A DNA stretch of 64,000 nucleotides from Flavobacterium sp. CECT 9288 (lineage in GTDB: Bacteria > Bacteroidota > Bacteroidia > Flavobacteriales > Flavobacteriaceae): contig NZ_OU957226.1 of assembly GCF_918731615.1 (NCBI RefSeq), forward strand, positions 1,978,501 through 2,042,500, read 5' to 3'. The notes beneath the pieces were generated by a model. That model was given only the letters and a program-made list of their open reading frames with translations, had not been told where the DNA came from and did not search any database. Of the stretch, positions 30,806 to 38,988 are shown piece by piece (position 1 is the first letter of the stretch; each line of letters opens with the position of its first letter). The position numbers and the translations under genes are program-made.

Positions 30806-31567
30806 ATGAACAGAATTAATAAAAAATTACAAGAAAACAATAAAATCCTTTCCATTTACTTTTCTGCGGGGTATCCTAGCTTGAATGATACCGTACAAAT
30901 AATCCAAGACTTAGAAAAAAATGGAGTTGACATGATTGAAATTGGACTGCCTTTTAGTGATCCGCTAGCAGATGGCCCTACTATTCAAGAAAGCTCTACC
31001 CAAGCCTTGCATAACGGGATGACTACGCAAGTGTTATTTGACCAATTAGAAAAAATAAGAGAGACAGTTTCCATACCGCTTATCATCATGGGCTACTTTA
31101 ACCCTATGTTGCAATACGGAATTGAAAATTTTTGTCAAAAATGTGCTGCAATAGGAATAGACGGATTAATCATTCCAGATTTACCCGTAGATGTATACGC
31201 TGATTCTTACAAAGATATATTTGAAAAATACGGTCTTAAAAATATTTTCTTAATAACACCACAAACTTCTGTAGAACGCATTCATTTCATAGACAGCGTC
31301 TCTGATGCATTTATCTACATGGTTAGTTCAGCCAGTGTTACCGGTTCTCAAACTGGTTTTGGAGCCACACAAGAAGCATATTTCAAACGAATTGCCGACA
31401 TGAATTTGAAAAACCCACAAGTTATAGGCTTTGGAATCAACAATGCCGAAACTTTTAATCAGGCCACACAATTTGCAAAAGGAGCCATTATAGGCAGTGC
31501 GTTTATTCAGGATTTAACTAAAAACGGAACCCAAAATATAGCAACATTTGTAAAAAGTATTCGATAA
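30806..31567 (+). CDS. trpA: Tryptophan synthase alpha chain
   Basis: The 253-residue TIM-barrel subunit cleaves indole-3-glycerol phosphate and passes indole to TrpB. The catalytic pair is Glu45 (MIEIGLPFSDP) and Asp56 (LADGPTIQESS). Other markers are IIMGYFNPMLQYG, GLIIPDLPVD, FIYMVSSASVTG and the phosphate site GFGINNAE. It is the last gene of the operon, 52 bases after the cyclotransferase-like gene and just before a strong terminator. Confidence 0.96.
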   Translation: MNRINKKLQENNKILSIYFSAGYPSLNDTVQIIQDLEKNGVDMIEIGLPFSDPLADGPTIQESSTQALHNGMTTQVLFDQLEKIRETVSIPLIIMGYFNPMLQYGIENFCQKCAAIGIDGLIIPDLPVDVYADSYKDIFEKYGLKNIFLITPQTSVERIHFIDSVSDAFIYMVSSASVTGSQTGFGATQEAYFKRIADMNLKNPQVIGFGINNAETFNQATQFAKGAIIGSAFIQDLTKNGTQNIATFVKSIR

Positions 31568-31584
31568 TCAGTTTAAAAATAGCT

Positions 31585-31622
31585 AACGGCGTTTCAGTGT
31601 AACTTGAAGCGCCGTTTTTTTT
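31585..31622 (+). terminator. trp operon terminator
   Basis: AACGGCGTTTCA (31585-31596) pairs with TGAAGCGCCGTT (31605-31616) with one G-U pair, followed by eight T residues. Confidence 0.92.
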
Positions 31623-32024
31623 GTAAACCAATTAAAAGATTACAATAATTCCAGTTCTATTAGCTATTTAAATAGACAACAGAAGAACGTTGATAATGAA
31701 CAATTACAGTTCAATTATTTTATAAAATAATTATGCATATTAAGTCTTTTTAAATTAAAAATTAAGTTAAGAATTCATTGCATTATTTCATTTAGAACTT
31801 CAGAAAAACAAACTTACTTTACACAAAATTTAGAACGAAAAGTATTTACTAAATAAAGATTCATTAGATCCTTTTATTAGAAAAATTAAATACATTTGAC
31901 ATTAAAAGATAGAACATATCCCCGCATAAACATATAATTTAATTTTAAAAAAAGGGTTATTTTATGTTTAGACAAATTGGTAGCAATTTATTGAACGAAC
32001 TGCAAAATTATCTTAAGAATAAAT
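31623..32024. other. Non-coding stretch before a Crp/Fnr gene
   Basis: This 400-base AT-rich stretch holds no convincing gene. A perfect palindrome AAATTG/CAATTT (31974-31979 and 31984-31989) lies about 40 bases before the start of the Crp/Fnr gene and could be an operator. No exact TAnnTTTG box was found. Confidence 0.45.
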
Positions 32025-32597
32025 ATGACAAAATCAGACAAATTATCACTTTTTTTTAGTAATGAATTTCCTTTTAACAAAGAAGGTTTAGATGAATTTG
32101 TAAATACTTTTACTGTAAAATCATTCAAAAAAGGGGAAATCATTTTAGAAAATGGAAAAGTAGAAAATGAACTTCGTTTTTTAGATCAAGGAATAATCCG
32201 AGAATATTATGCAACCACCGACAAAGAAAAAAATATCAATTTTTTTACAGATGCCGGTTTTATAACCGATTTTTCATCCTTTGCACACGCTACCGCTACA
32301 AAAAAATACCAAGAATGTTTAACTGATGTTGATTTGAGAGTTTTATCAAAAGAAATATTTTCGACATTTACTAACCAATACAATTGTGGTAAGTTATTTG
32401 TTGAAACCATTTTTCAACGAATTGTTGTCAATAAAGAAACCGAAGAATTCAACCATTTTGTAAATACCGCCGAAGAATTATATCTCGATATTATGAAGAC
32501 AAAACCGGACTGGTTACTACAAATACCACAATATCATATTGCTTCGTATTTAGGAATCACTCCTGAAACATTAAGCAGAATTAGAAAACGAATATAG
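32025..32597 (+). CDS. Crp/Fnr family transcriptional regulator
   Basis: This 190-residue protein has the beta-roll sensor (about 20-115, SFKKGEIILENGKVENELRF) and a short helical C-terminal DNA-binding part ending YHIASYLGITPETLSRIRKR. It is the compact type common in Bacteroidota. No Fnr-type iron-sulfur Cys cluster is visible. It converges on the metallo-beta-lactamase gene at 32599 with a single base between the stops. A second regulator of the same type lies at 34365. One of them may act at the FNR-type boxes between 33314 and 33372. Confidence 0.88.
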   Translation: MTKSDKLSLFFSNEFPFNKEGLDEFVNTFTVKSFKKGEIILENGKVENELRFLDQGIIREYYATTDKEKNINFFTDAGFITDFSSFAHATATKKYQECLTDVDLRVLSKEIFSTFTNQYNCGKLFVETIFQRIVVNKETEEFNHFVNTAEELYLDIMKTKPDWLLQIPQYHIASYLGITPETLSRIRKRI

Positions 32598-32598
32598 C

Positions 32599-33264
32599 CT
32601 ACAACCATTTTACATTTGCTGGATCTAATAAAAAAATATTCGTAGCCAATTCCTTTTGTATAGTTGAAGCATCATTATGTCCAGCATATATTGGCATATC
32701 GATTGTTTTATATCTATCTCTAAATAACATCAAACTGTTCTTCATATCCTCAGGATTGGAGCCAGGCCAGTCTATTCTCCCAATAGTTCCTTTGAAAATA
32801 AAATCACCAGTCAGCATAAATTCTCCAAAATCAAAAACAGTACAACCAATGCTATGACCAGGATAAATACCGGTTGTAAAAATAAAGTTTTCTATTTGAT
32901 AGGTGGTTTGATCTTCCAAAATTTTTACTGGAACATCCAAAATAGTTTCCTCTAGTCCAAAATGTTGAGAACCAATAAAACTAAGATTGCGCACACGATC
33001 TCCAAACAATTCTTTTGAATTTTCAGAAGCCCAAACATCGACTCTGTATAAATCCATAAAATGTTGTACACAAAAAATATGATCCTGATGCGCATGTGTT
33101 ACCAATATACCTACAACTTTCAAACCTAAAAAAACAATTTTTTGTTCGATTGCTTGAGGATCAAAACTGGGGTCAACAATTAATGCATTGTTATGATTAT
33201 CAATTATTAAGTAAGAATTTGTTGCAAAAATAGTATTCGATAGTACTTCAACTTTATAATTCAT
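32599..33264 (-). CDS. Glyoxalase II-like metallo-beta-lactamase-fold hydrolase
   Basis: From the ATG at 33264 the product has 221 residues. It carries the metal-binding motif THAHQDHIFCV, then PGHSIGCTVF and LTGDFIFKGTIGR, and ends with AGHNDASTIQKE, in the order of metal ligands found in glyoxalase II-type hydrolases. The substrate is probably a thioester or a related metabolite, but this cannot be fixed from sequence. A longer frame to 33315 exists, but its extra 17 residues do not belong to the fold. It is divergent from another metallo-beta-lactamase-fold gene and has its own FNR-type box. Confidence 0.85.
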   Translation of the reverse strand: MNYKVEVLSNTIFATNSYLIIDNHNNALIVDPSFDPQAIEQKIVFLGLKVVGILVTHAHQDHIFCVQHFMDLYRVDVWASENSKELFGDRVRNLSFIGSQHFGLEETILDVPVKILEDQTTYQIENFIFTTGIYPGHSIGCTVFDFGEFMLTGDFIFKGTIGRIDWPGSNPEDMKNSLMLFRDRYKTIDMPIYAGHNDASTIQKELATNIFLLDPANVKWL

Positions 33265-33284
33265 TTTTGTAATTTTTATTATTG

Positions 33285-33401
33285 CAAAAATAATATTGAA
33301 TAAATTTAGATGCATTGATTCAAATCAATATCGAGTAAACTTTATTTTTTTCATTTATTGATTTCAATCAATGGAATCTATTGTGCCAATAAGCAACTTT
33401 G
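33285..33401. promoter_or_regulatory. Divergent promoters, each with a perfect FNR-type box
   Basis: Two perfect TTGAT-N4-ATCAA palindromes lie at 33314-33329 (ATTGATTCAAATCAAT) and 33357-33372 (ATTGATTTCAATCAAT). On the minus strand a -7 box TATTTTTG spans 33292-33285. On the plus strand a weaker box CAACTTTG spans 33394-33401. In both directions the palindrome centre is 29.5 bases upstream of the first base of the -7 box, near -42 from the expected start. This is the class II activator position for Crp/Fnr proteins. Confidence 0.75.
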
Positions 33402-33426
33402 TTCTTTCAATTTAAAACATCAAAAA

Positions 33427-34194
33427 ATGAAAATACACCATTTGCGAAATGCCACTATGATCATAGAAACGGGAGACAAAGTAATTTTAGTTGACCCTAT
33501 GCTTGGAAAAAAAGGAACTGCTGGACCCACGTTTACACTTTTCCGTTTCAAACCTCAACGAAATCCTATTGTGGATTTACCAAGCAATGCAATGGATATT
33601 GTTGAAAAAACAACCCATTGCTTACTTACACATCTGCACCCAGATCATTTAGACAAGGAGGCTGAAAATTTTCTTCGCTCCAAACAAGTTCCTGTTATTT
33701 GTAGCATAAAAGACGAAGATGCATTAATAAAAAAAGGTTTAAAAGTTTCTCAGACTATAGAATATTGGATAACAAACCCTTTTTTAGGAGGGACAATTCA
33801 AGGGATTCCAGCCGTTCATGGTTATGGATTTGTAGCTAAACCAATGGGAAATGTTATGGGTTTTTACCTAAAATTACCGAATGAAAAATCAATCTATTTA
33901 AGTGCAGATACCATTTATACAGACGATGTGCATAAAGTACTAACGCAATTAAAACCAGAAATTGCAGTTGTAGCTTGTGGAACGGCTCAATTAGATATTT
34001 TTCAACCTTTGTTAATGCGAATGGATGACATTTTGAAGTTTGTAAAAAATGCACCAAACCAAGTAATCGCCAATCATTTAGAAGCAGTAAATCATTGCCC
34101 GACGACACGACAACAATTAGAAATAGAAGTTTCAAAAATTGGACTTTCTGACAAGGTTTTTATTCCAAATGATGGAGAAAGTAGGCTATTTTAA
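33427..34194 (+). CDS. UlaG-type metallo-beta-lactamase-fold protein
   Basis: The 255-residue product (ATG at 33427) belongs to the UlaG/L-ascorbate-6-phosphate-lactonase-like branch of the metallo-beta-lactamase fold. It has HLRNATMIIETGDKVILVDP at the start, the metal motif LLTHLHPDHLDKEA, the ligand His in PAVHGYGFVAK, and Asp in LSADTIYTDDV. The late NHLEAVNHCPTTR segment is also characteristic. The substrate is unknown. It is divergent from the glyoxalase II-like gene and appears to be controlled by a Crp/Fnr protein through the adjacent box. Confidence 0.85.
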   Translation: MKIHHLRNATMIIETGDKVILVDPMLGKKGTAGPTFTLFRFKPQRNPIVDLPSNAMDIVEKTTHCLLTHLHPDHLDKEAENFLRSKQVPVICSIKDEDALIKKGLKVSQTIEYWITNPFLGGTIQGIPAVHGYGFVAKPMGNVMGFYLKLPNEKSIYLSADTIYTDDVHKVLTQLKPEIAVVACGTAQLDIFQPLLMRMDDILKFVKNAPNQVIANHLEAVNHCPTTRQQLEIEVSKIGLSDKVFIPNDGESRLF

Positions 34195-34302
34195 TAAACT
34201 AAGTACAAATGATTTTATAGAAAAACAGCCAGTAAATCAATGTCATATTTTTTATATCATCAATGATTTGAAAGGGATTTAAAATTCTACACTTGTAATT
34301 GC

Positions 34303-34310
34303 TAACTTTG
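34303..34310 (+). promoter_or_regulatory. -7 box of the second Crp/Fnr gene
   Basis: TAACTTTG matches the consensus exactly, 55 bases before the start codon. A perfect ATCAT/ATGAT palindrome lies at 34256-34267, about 40 bases upstream. Confidence 0.5.
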
Positions 34311-34364
34311 CAAAGCAGCAAAATATAAATACGAATTATAGAATTAAAGCTTAAAACAAGTACT

Positions 34365-34940
34365 ATGTTTAAGAAAAATCAACTGTTGGAATACTTAAAA
34401 CAATACAATTTATTTACAGATAGTGAAATAAATGAATTTATGAGTTTAGCGACTATTTCTACGATAAAAAAAGGAGATTTTTTCATTAAACAAGATGAAA
34501 TCTGTACCACGCTTTCCTTCGTGAATTTTGGTATTTTTCGATCATTTTATTATTCTAATAATGACGAAGAAATAACCTATTGTTTTACCTTTCCTAATAC
34601 ATTATTAGTGGCTTATTCTTCATTTATTACACAGAAGAAATCAGAAGAAAATTTACAAGCTTTAACCGATTCTGAAATAATTTCAATTTCAAAAAAAGAA
34701 TTAGAAAACCTTGCGGAATCAAACAATAAATGGTTGAATTTTTTAAAAATAATTGCTGAAAAAGAATATGTTGAACTCGAAAAATGGATATTTAATCATC
34801 AAAAATCCAACGCCCAAAAACGATATGTAGATTTGATACACAACCATCCACAATTTGTACAACAAATTCCACTTCACTATATAGCGTCCTATCTTGGAAT
34901 TACTCAAAGACATTTAAGTAGAATAAGAGCATCGATTTAA
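34365..34940 (+). CDS. Crp/Fnr family transcriptional regulator
   Basis: The 191-residue protein is similar in build to the regulator at 32025. It has a beta-roll domain (STIKKGDFFIKQDEICTTLS and following) and a C-terminal recognition segment YIASYLGITQRHLSRIRAS. Cys residues are few and do not form an iron-sulfur motif. It stands alone with its own promoter, between the UlaG-type gene and an SDR gene. Its target sites are unknown, but the FNR-type boxes 1 kb upstream are candidates. Confidence 0.88.
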   Translation: MFKKNQLLEYLKQYNLFTDSEINEFMSLATISTIKKGDFFIKQDEICTTLSFVNFGIFRSFYYSNNDEEITYCFTFPNTLLVAYSSFITQKKSEENLQALTDSEIISISKKELENLAESNNKWLNFLKIIAEKEYVELEKWIFNHQKSNAQKRYVDLIHNHPQFVQQIPLHYIASYLGITQRHLSRIRASI

Positions 34941-34955
34941 TTATTAGACAAATGT

Positions 34956-34989
34956 CCTACGTGCTTAGTAGGGCAGGAGTGTAATTTTG
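34956..34989 (+). promoter_or_regulatory. SDR gene promoter with inverted repeat
   Basis: TAATTTTG (34982-34989) is a perfect -7 box. CCTAC (34956-34960) and GTAGG (34968-34972), extended by partly matching bases outside, form an inverted repeat over the -33 region, as expected for an operator. Confidence 0.55.
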
Positions 34990-35016
34990 CACTTCAAATT
35001 AAAAATAATTAAATAT

Positions 35017-35625
35017 ATGAAAACAGTAATTTTAATAGGTGCTAATGGGAAAATGGGAAAAGCAGCACTTACAGGTTTAGGAAAACACAAAGTGATTACA
35101 GCAGGTCGCTCTCAAGACGGTTGTGACTTCCAAGTTGACATTACCAGTGAAGAATCTTTGAGAAAATTATTCAAGGAGGTTGGTCACTTTGATGCAGTTG
35201 TGAATACAGTTGGCGTATGTGAATATGCAACCTTCGAGGAAATGACTGAAGCGCAATGGATGACTACAGTAATGAGTAAAATGATGGGGCAAATCAATAT
35301 TGTTAGAATAGGTCAGGAATACATTGCTGATAAAGGTTCCTTTACGCTTATTACAGGTATACTAAATTTAAAGCCAATTCCTTTTGCTATTGCAGATGCA
35401 ACTACAAGTGGTGCCATTGATACCTTTGTAAAATGTGTATCCTTCGAAATGCCAAGAGGTATTCGTGTAAATTCAGTAAATCCAACAGTTTTAGCGGAGG
35501 CTTGGGATGTTTACGGCGATATGATGCCAGGATTTCAACCTGTACCAAGTGCATTGGTTGGTAAAGCGTTTGAGCGATCGGTTGATGGATTTATTACTGG
35601 TCAAGTGATACTTGTTGATGCATAA
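35017..35625 (+). CDS. Short-chain dehydrogenase/reductase
   Basis: The 202-residue protein begins MKTVILIGANGKMGKAAL with a GxxGxxG-type nucleotide-binding loop and has the NTVG motif after strand four. The usual YxxxK catalytic pair is not visible: where it would be expected, the text reads PFAIADATTSGAIDTFVKC, so Tyr and Lys appear replaced. This short type of SDR occurs in many bacteria and its substrate is not known. It has its own promoter and a following hairpin. An in-frame ATG at 34987 lies within the -7 region and is unlikely to be used. Confidence 0.82.
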   Translation: MKTVILIGANGKMGKAALTGLGKHKVITAGRSQDGCDFQVDITSEESLRKLFKEVGHFDAVVNTVGVCEYATFEEMTEAQWMTTVMSKMMGQINIVRIGQEYIADKGSFTLITGILNLKPIPFAIADATTSGAIDTFVKCVSFEMPRGIRVNSVNPTVLAEAWDVYGDMMPGFQPVPSALVGKAFERSVDGFITGQVILVDA

Positions 35626-35637
35626 TTAACAAAAATT

Positions 35638-35680
35638 ACAGCATATAGTCTTTTCAAAAAAGAAATTGACTATATGCTGT
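35638..35680 (+). terminator. Hairpin after the SDR gene
   Basis: ACAGCATATAGTC (35638-35650) pairs perfectly with GACTATATGCTGT (35668-35680), and the loop contains a TTTC/GAAA mini-stem. Only a weak T-rich tail follows, so termination is probable but not certain. Confidence 0.65.
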
Positions 35681-35708
35681 TTATTATAAAATAAAAAGAA
35701 AATCAAAA

Positions 35709-36230
35709 ATGAACTTTCAAATACAGAATAGCAACAGTACCGATACCGACGAAATTTTCCGTTTATACAAAATCGCAACCGATTTTCAGAAGACGAGATT
35801 TACCCATCACTGGCCAGAATTTGACAGACAACTTATTGAAACTGAAATTTTAGAAAACAGACAATGGAAAGTAGTGGTTGATGGTAAAATTGCTTGTGTC
35901 TGGGCGACAACTTTTGACGATCCACAAATTTGGGAGGAACGTAACGAAGAACCAGCTATTTACATTCACCGAATAGCAACCAGTCCTGATTTTCGCGGAC
36001 AAAATTTAGTGGGTAAAATCGTTGAGTGGGCAAAAATTTATGCTATTGAAAATCAAAAAAAATTCATTAGAATGGATACAGTTGGCGATAATTCAGGATT
36101 GATTAATTACTACACAAAATGTGGCTTTGAGTTTTTAGGTTTATTAAAACTTAAAAATACTGAAGGACTTCCTGCACATTATGACAACGCAACGGTTAGT
36201 TTATTTCAAATGGATTTACTTCCGAAATAA
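35709..36230 (+). CDS. GNAT family N-acetyltransferase
   Basis: The 173-residue protein has the acetyl-CoA-binding core typical of GNAT enzymes: IYIHRIATSPDFRGQNLVGK (strand 4 and the pyrophosphate loop, RGQNLVGK) and GLINYYTKCGFEFLG. The N-terminal part (IFRLYKIATDFQKTRF) resembles family members that act on small molecules or proteins. The substrate is unknown. It lies 83 bases behind the SDR gene and the hairpin. Confidence 0.88.
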   Translation: MNFQIQNSNSTDTDEIFRLYKIATDFQKTRFTHHWPEFDRQLIETEILENRQWKVVVDGKIACVWATTFDDPQIWEERNEEPAIYIHRIATSPDFRGQNLVGKIVEWAKIYAIENQKKFIRMDTVGDNSGLINYYTKCGFEFLGLLKLKNTEGLPAHYDNATVSLFQMDLLPK

Positions 36231-36617
36231 CAAAATCAAATAAACAGTTCCCACTAATCAAGGAACGGAGTATACCTAGCATATCAACGTTTGTTTGGCG
36301 CATCATGATAAAAAATATCGAATCCATGAGTTTTGATTCAAATAGTGATGCGTTCAAGAGGTTTTTTATAAAACCTTGTATTAAAATCTATTTTAAAAAT
36401 CGATAAACAATACAAATGGGTCAACACAACGTTATTGATTATCTAAAATTATAGCCTCGTCTATTCTTGAAAACTTTTTTGAAATTCAAAAATCCTTATG
36501 ATATTACATCCCTAAAATACGAAAAATCCTGTTTTAATAACAAGTTTTTGTTATATTTGTTTCTATAAAACCTCAATTGAAGTATTAAAAAACGAATTCA
36601 ACAAAAGAAAACAAATA
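36231..36617. other. Non-coding stretch before the AraC-type gene
   Basis: No gene was recognised. A small hairpin AGGTTTT/AAAACCT lies at 36359-36376, and a longer-range complementarity CGCATCA...TGATGCG lies just before it. The 3' end of the stretch holds the promoter described separately at 36537-36559. Confidence 0.45.
36537..36559 (+). promoter_or_regulatory. Promoter of the AraC-type gene overlapping a palindrome
   Basis: TATATTTG (36552-36559) is a perfect -7 box. The palindrome ATAACAA/TTGTTAT (36537-36543 and 36548-36554) runs into it, so a bound protein would block the promoter. Confidence 0.55.
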
Positions 36618-37757
36618 ATGAATGACATTAATTTATTGGTTATTACAACTTCTATTTCTTTGTTCATTTCATTGTTTCTTGCCATTTTTCTATTATCCGT
36701 TAAAACAAAACAAAAAACAAGCAATGCCCTTTTTGCAACGTTTTTAATTATAACTGCAATAGATTTAAGTGGACCTTTGCTAAGTTTAATCGTTCAAAAT
36801 CTATCAAATCTAGGAATGCTTAGAAATACATTGGCGTTCTTACAAATTCCTATTTTTTATCTGTATGTTTTATCAGTTTGCTATTCCGATTTTAAGCTTA
36901 AGCCTAAATACCTATTGCATCTGCTACCATTTTTGTTGGCAAATGTTATTTTATTGCCTCGTTTTTACTTCGTAAATGTAGCTTCTAAAATTAATCTGCT
37001 GCAAAATCGTCAAAGTGTACTTGAATTGCAATTCAACCATATTCTTTTTCATACTCAAATCGTTGTTTATCTTATTGCTGTTTTTATGCTATTGCGAAAA
37101 ACAAAAAAAATATACCTTGAAAATTATGCAGGAGCTAATATTAAATCATACAAGTGGTTGTTCCAGTTTACAATAGCACTAACCATTTTATATTTGATTG
37201 CGCTTGTAAAAAACATTTTTAAATTTTCACAATATGAATACATTTCTGAATGGGTAAATAGCGGACTCCTAATTTTTCAGTTGTTTATTACTTGTTGGTA
37301 TTTATTGAAAGCATTAAACAATCCTAGTTTATTTCGAAATATCGATTCAAAATTAAAATTAGTTGCTGATATTATTCTGGAAGATAAAGTGGAGGAGCCT
37401 TTGGCAGAAAATGAAAAAAAGCAAGATGAAACGTTATCGAAATTACAACAGTTTATGATGGCTGAAAAACCTTATCTAAATCCTTCATTAACTATTCAAG
37501 ATATTTCCAATACAATTCAAATCCCAACTCGAGAGTTATCCATTTTAATCAATCATCACTTAAACCAGCATTTTTATGATTTCGTTAATTCCTACCGTAT
37601 AGAACAAGCGATGGAAATTTTAAAAGATACTACAAAAAGCAAGGTAACTATTTTAGAAATTTTGTACCAAGTAGGTTTTAATTCAAAATCTTCTTTTAAT
37701 ACGGCTTTTAAAAAGCATACTGGTTACACACCTACTGATTATCGTAAAACATTATAA
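36618..37757 (+). CDS. Membrane-bound AraC family regulator
   Basis: This 379-residue protein has about seven hydrophobic segments in its first 240 residues, e.g. TTSISLFISLFLAIFLLSV and HLLPFLLANVILL. A linker follows, then an AraC-type double helix-turn-helix (about 275-379: LTIQDISNTIQIPTRELS and VTILEILYQVGFNSKSSFN, ending HTGYTPTDYRK). The architecture suggests sensing at or within the inner membrane and direct DNA binding from there. It is followed by two secreted serine hydrolase genes that may be its targets, by position only. Confidence 0.9.
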   Translation: MNDINLLVITTSISLFISLFLAIFLLSVKTKQKTSNALFATFLIITAIDLSGPLLSLIVQNLSNLGMLRNTLAFLQIPIFYLYVLSVCYSDFKLKPKYLLHLLPFLLANVILLPRFYFVNVASKINLLQNRQSVLELQFNHILFHTQIVVYLIAVFMLLRKTKKIYLENYAGANIKSYKWLFQFTIALTILYLIALVKNIFKFSQYEYISEWVNSGLLIFQLFITCWYLLKALNNPSLFRNIDSKLKLVADIILEDKVEEPLAENEKKQDETLSKLQQFMMAEKPYLNPSLTIQDISNTIQIPTRELSILINHHLNQHFYDFVNSYRIEQAMEILKDTTKSKVTILEILYQVGFNSKSSFNTAFKKHTGYTPTDYRKTL

Positions 37758-37915
37758 ACCAGATTTTTGTAATTATTCGTACTTGTTATTTAATTTACTC
37801 GTACTTATTTTTTAAAACAAAAGCGTTCGAATACTTCCACTCGGTCGCCTAGTCTTGATTTCTGTCTCAAATTTGTATCGAAATAATTTTTTAACTAAAA
37901 AAAAAAAACGATACA

Positions 37916-38974
37916 ATGAAAACTTCTTTAAAATTTTTAGCAGTGCTATTACTAACAAGCACTTTCTCTTTTGCACAGGACATTTCTAAAAGAGTAGATT
38001 CTATAATAAAAGATAATTATCAAAAAAATCCTAACATAAGTATTAGCGTTGGTGTAATTAAAAACAACGAAGAATTCTTCACCTCATATGGCAAACTAAG
38101 TAAAGAAAGTCCAATTGATGTAGACAAAAATTCCTTATTCGAACTTGCCTCTATCACTAAAATATTAACTTCTAATTTGATTGCACAAGCGACTGTTGAA
38201 AACAAAATAAAATTGGACGACTATATAGACAATTACCTTCCTAAACAATATGTTTTAGATAAAAATCTTAAAAACAAGATAAAAATATCAGATTTAGCTT
38301 CTCATCAATCTGGTTTGACTGATATTGATTTTAGAAAGTTGATAGAGATAAATCCGCAACAGCCTGTAAGTAGTGTCACTCAAAAAACACTAACCGACAT
38401 CATCAATACTTGTACTGAACTGAAAGATTATGGTAAATATCGCTATTCTACTATTGGCTATACTTTATTGGGACAAATTTTAGAGAAAGTCTATGGTAAA
38501 AGTTATGATGTAATTATTAGAGAGAAAATGTTAGTGCCATTAAAAATGACCCAAACCATGACTAAGGACTTTAACGTGAAAAATAGAGCAATGGGTTACA
38601 ATGCTGATGGTGGCACTCAAGAATTATTTGAATGGAATGTAACAGCACCTGCTGGATTAGTAAAATCAAACGCTAGGGATATGATTACCTATTTAAAAGC
38701 AGTTTTAAATAAAGAAACTAAAGTAGGTATAGCATCCATAGTTACAGAAAAAATAATTTATAAAGATGAAAAGAGAGAAATGGGATTGGGTTTAAACATC
38801 GTAAGTGATGACAAAAATACTATTTACATGAAGTCTGGAGATTCTATGGGTCAATGTTCTATTCTATGTTACAATAGAGCTCAAAACTGGGGCATTATAA
38901 TATTGCTTAATCAAAGAAATTCTAAAATGAGACAAGACCTTTTGGACAAAATTCATAATACAATTTTAAAATAA
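37916..38974 (+). CDS. Secreted serine hydrolase, beta-lactamase/penicillin-binding type
   Basis: The 352-residue protein has a signal peptide (MKTSLKFLAVLLLTSTFSFA). It then has the class C beta-lactamase-related fold, with nucleophile Ser79 and Lys82 in ELASITKIL and a Tyr motif YRYSTIGYTLLG around residue 177. Family members include D-aminopeptidases, esterases and beta-lactamases; the substrate here is unknown. It should act in the periplasm. The next gene, 14 bases downstream, encodes a related hydrolase, so the two are co-transcribed. Confidence 0.88.
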   Translation: MKTSLKFLAVLLLTSTFSFAQDISKRVDSIIKDNYQKNPNISISVGVIKNNEEFFTSYGKLSKESPIDVDKNSLFELASITKILTSNLIAQATVENKIKLDDYIDNYLPKQYVLDKNLKNKIKISDLASHQSGLTDIDFRKLIEINPQQPVSSVTQKTLTDIINTCTELKDYGKYRYSTIGYTLLGQILEKVYGKSYDVIIREKMLVPLKMTQTMTKDFNVKNRAMGYNADGGTQELFEWNVTAPAGLVKSNARDMITYLKAVLNKETKVGIASIVTEKIIYKDEKREMGLGLNIVSDDKNTIYMKSGDSMGQCSILCYNRAQNWGIIILLNQRNSKMRQDLLDKIHNTILK

Positions 38975-38988
38975 AAAAATCAGATACC

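Noticed and set aside
31964..32059. Short frame starting MFRQIGSNLLNELQNYL overlapping the start of the Crp/Fnr gene
   Set aside because: It overlaps the regulator in another frame, has no promoter box of its own and looks like a chance frame in AT-rich DNA.
36231..36420. Hairpin-containing stretch as a tRNA or small RNA gene
   Set aside because: No cloverleaf, CCA-type end or promoter was found; the hairpins are short and AT-rich.
37810..37870. Slightly GC-richer patch before the serine hydrolase genes as another copy of the trp-operon repeat
   Set aside because: It shares a GCGTT and a CTCGGTCGCC-like string, but not the pairing arms or the conserved ends.
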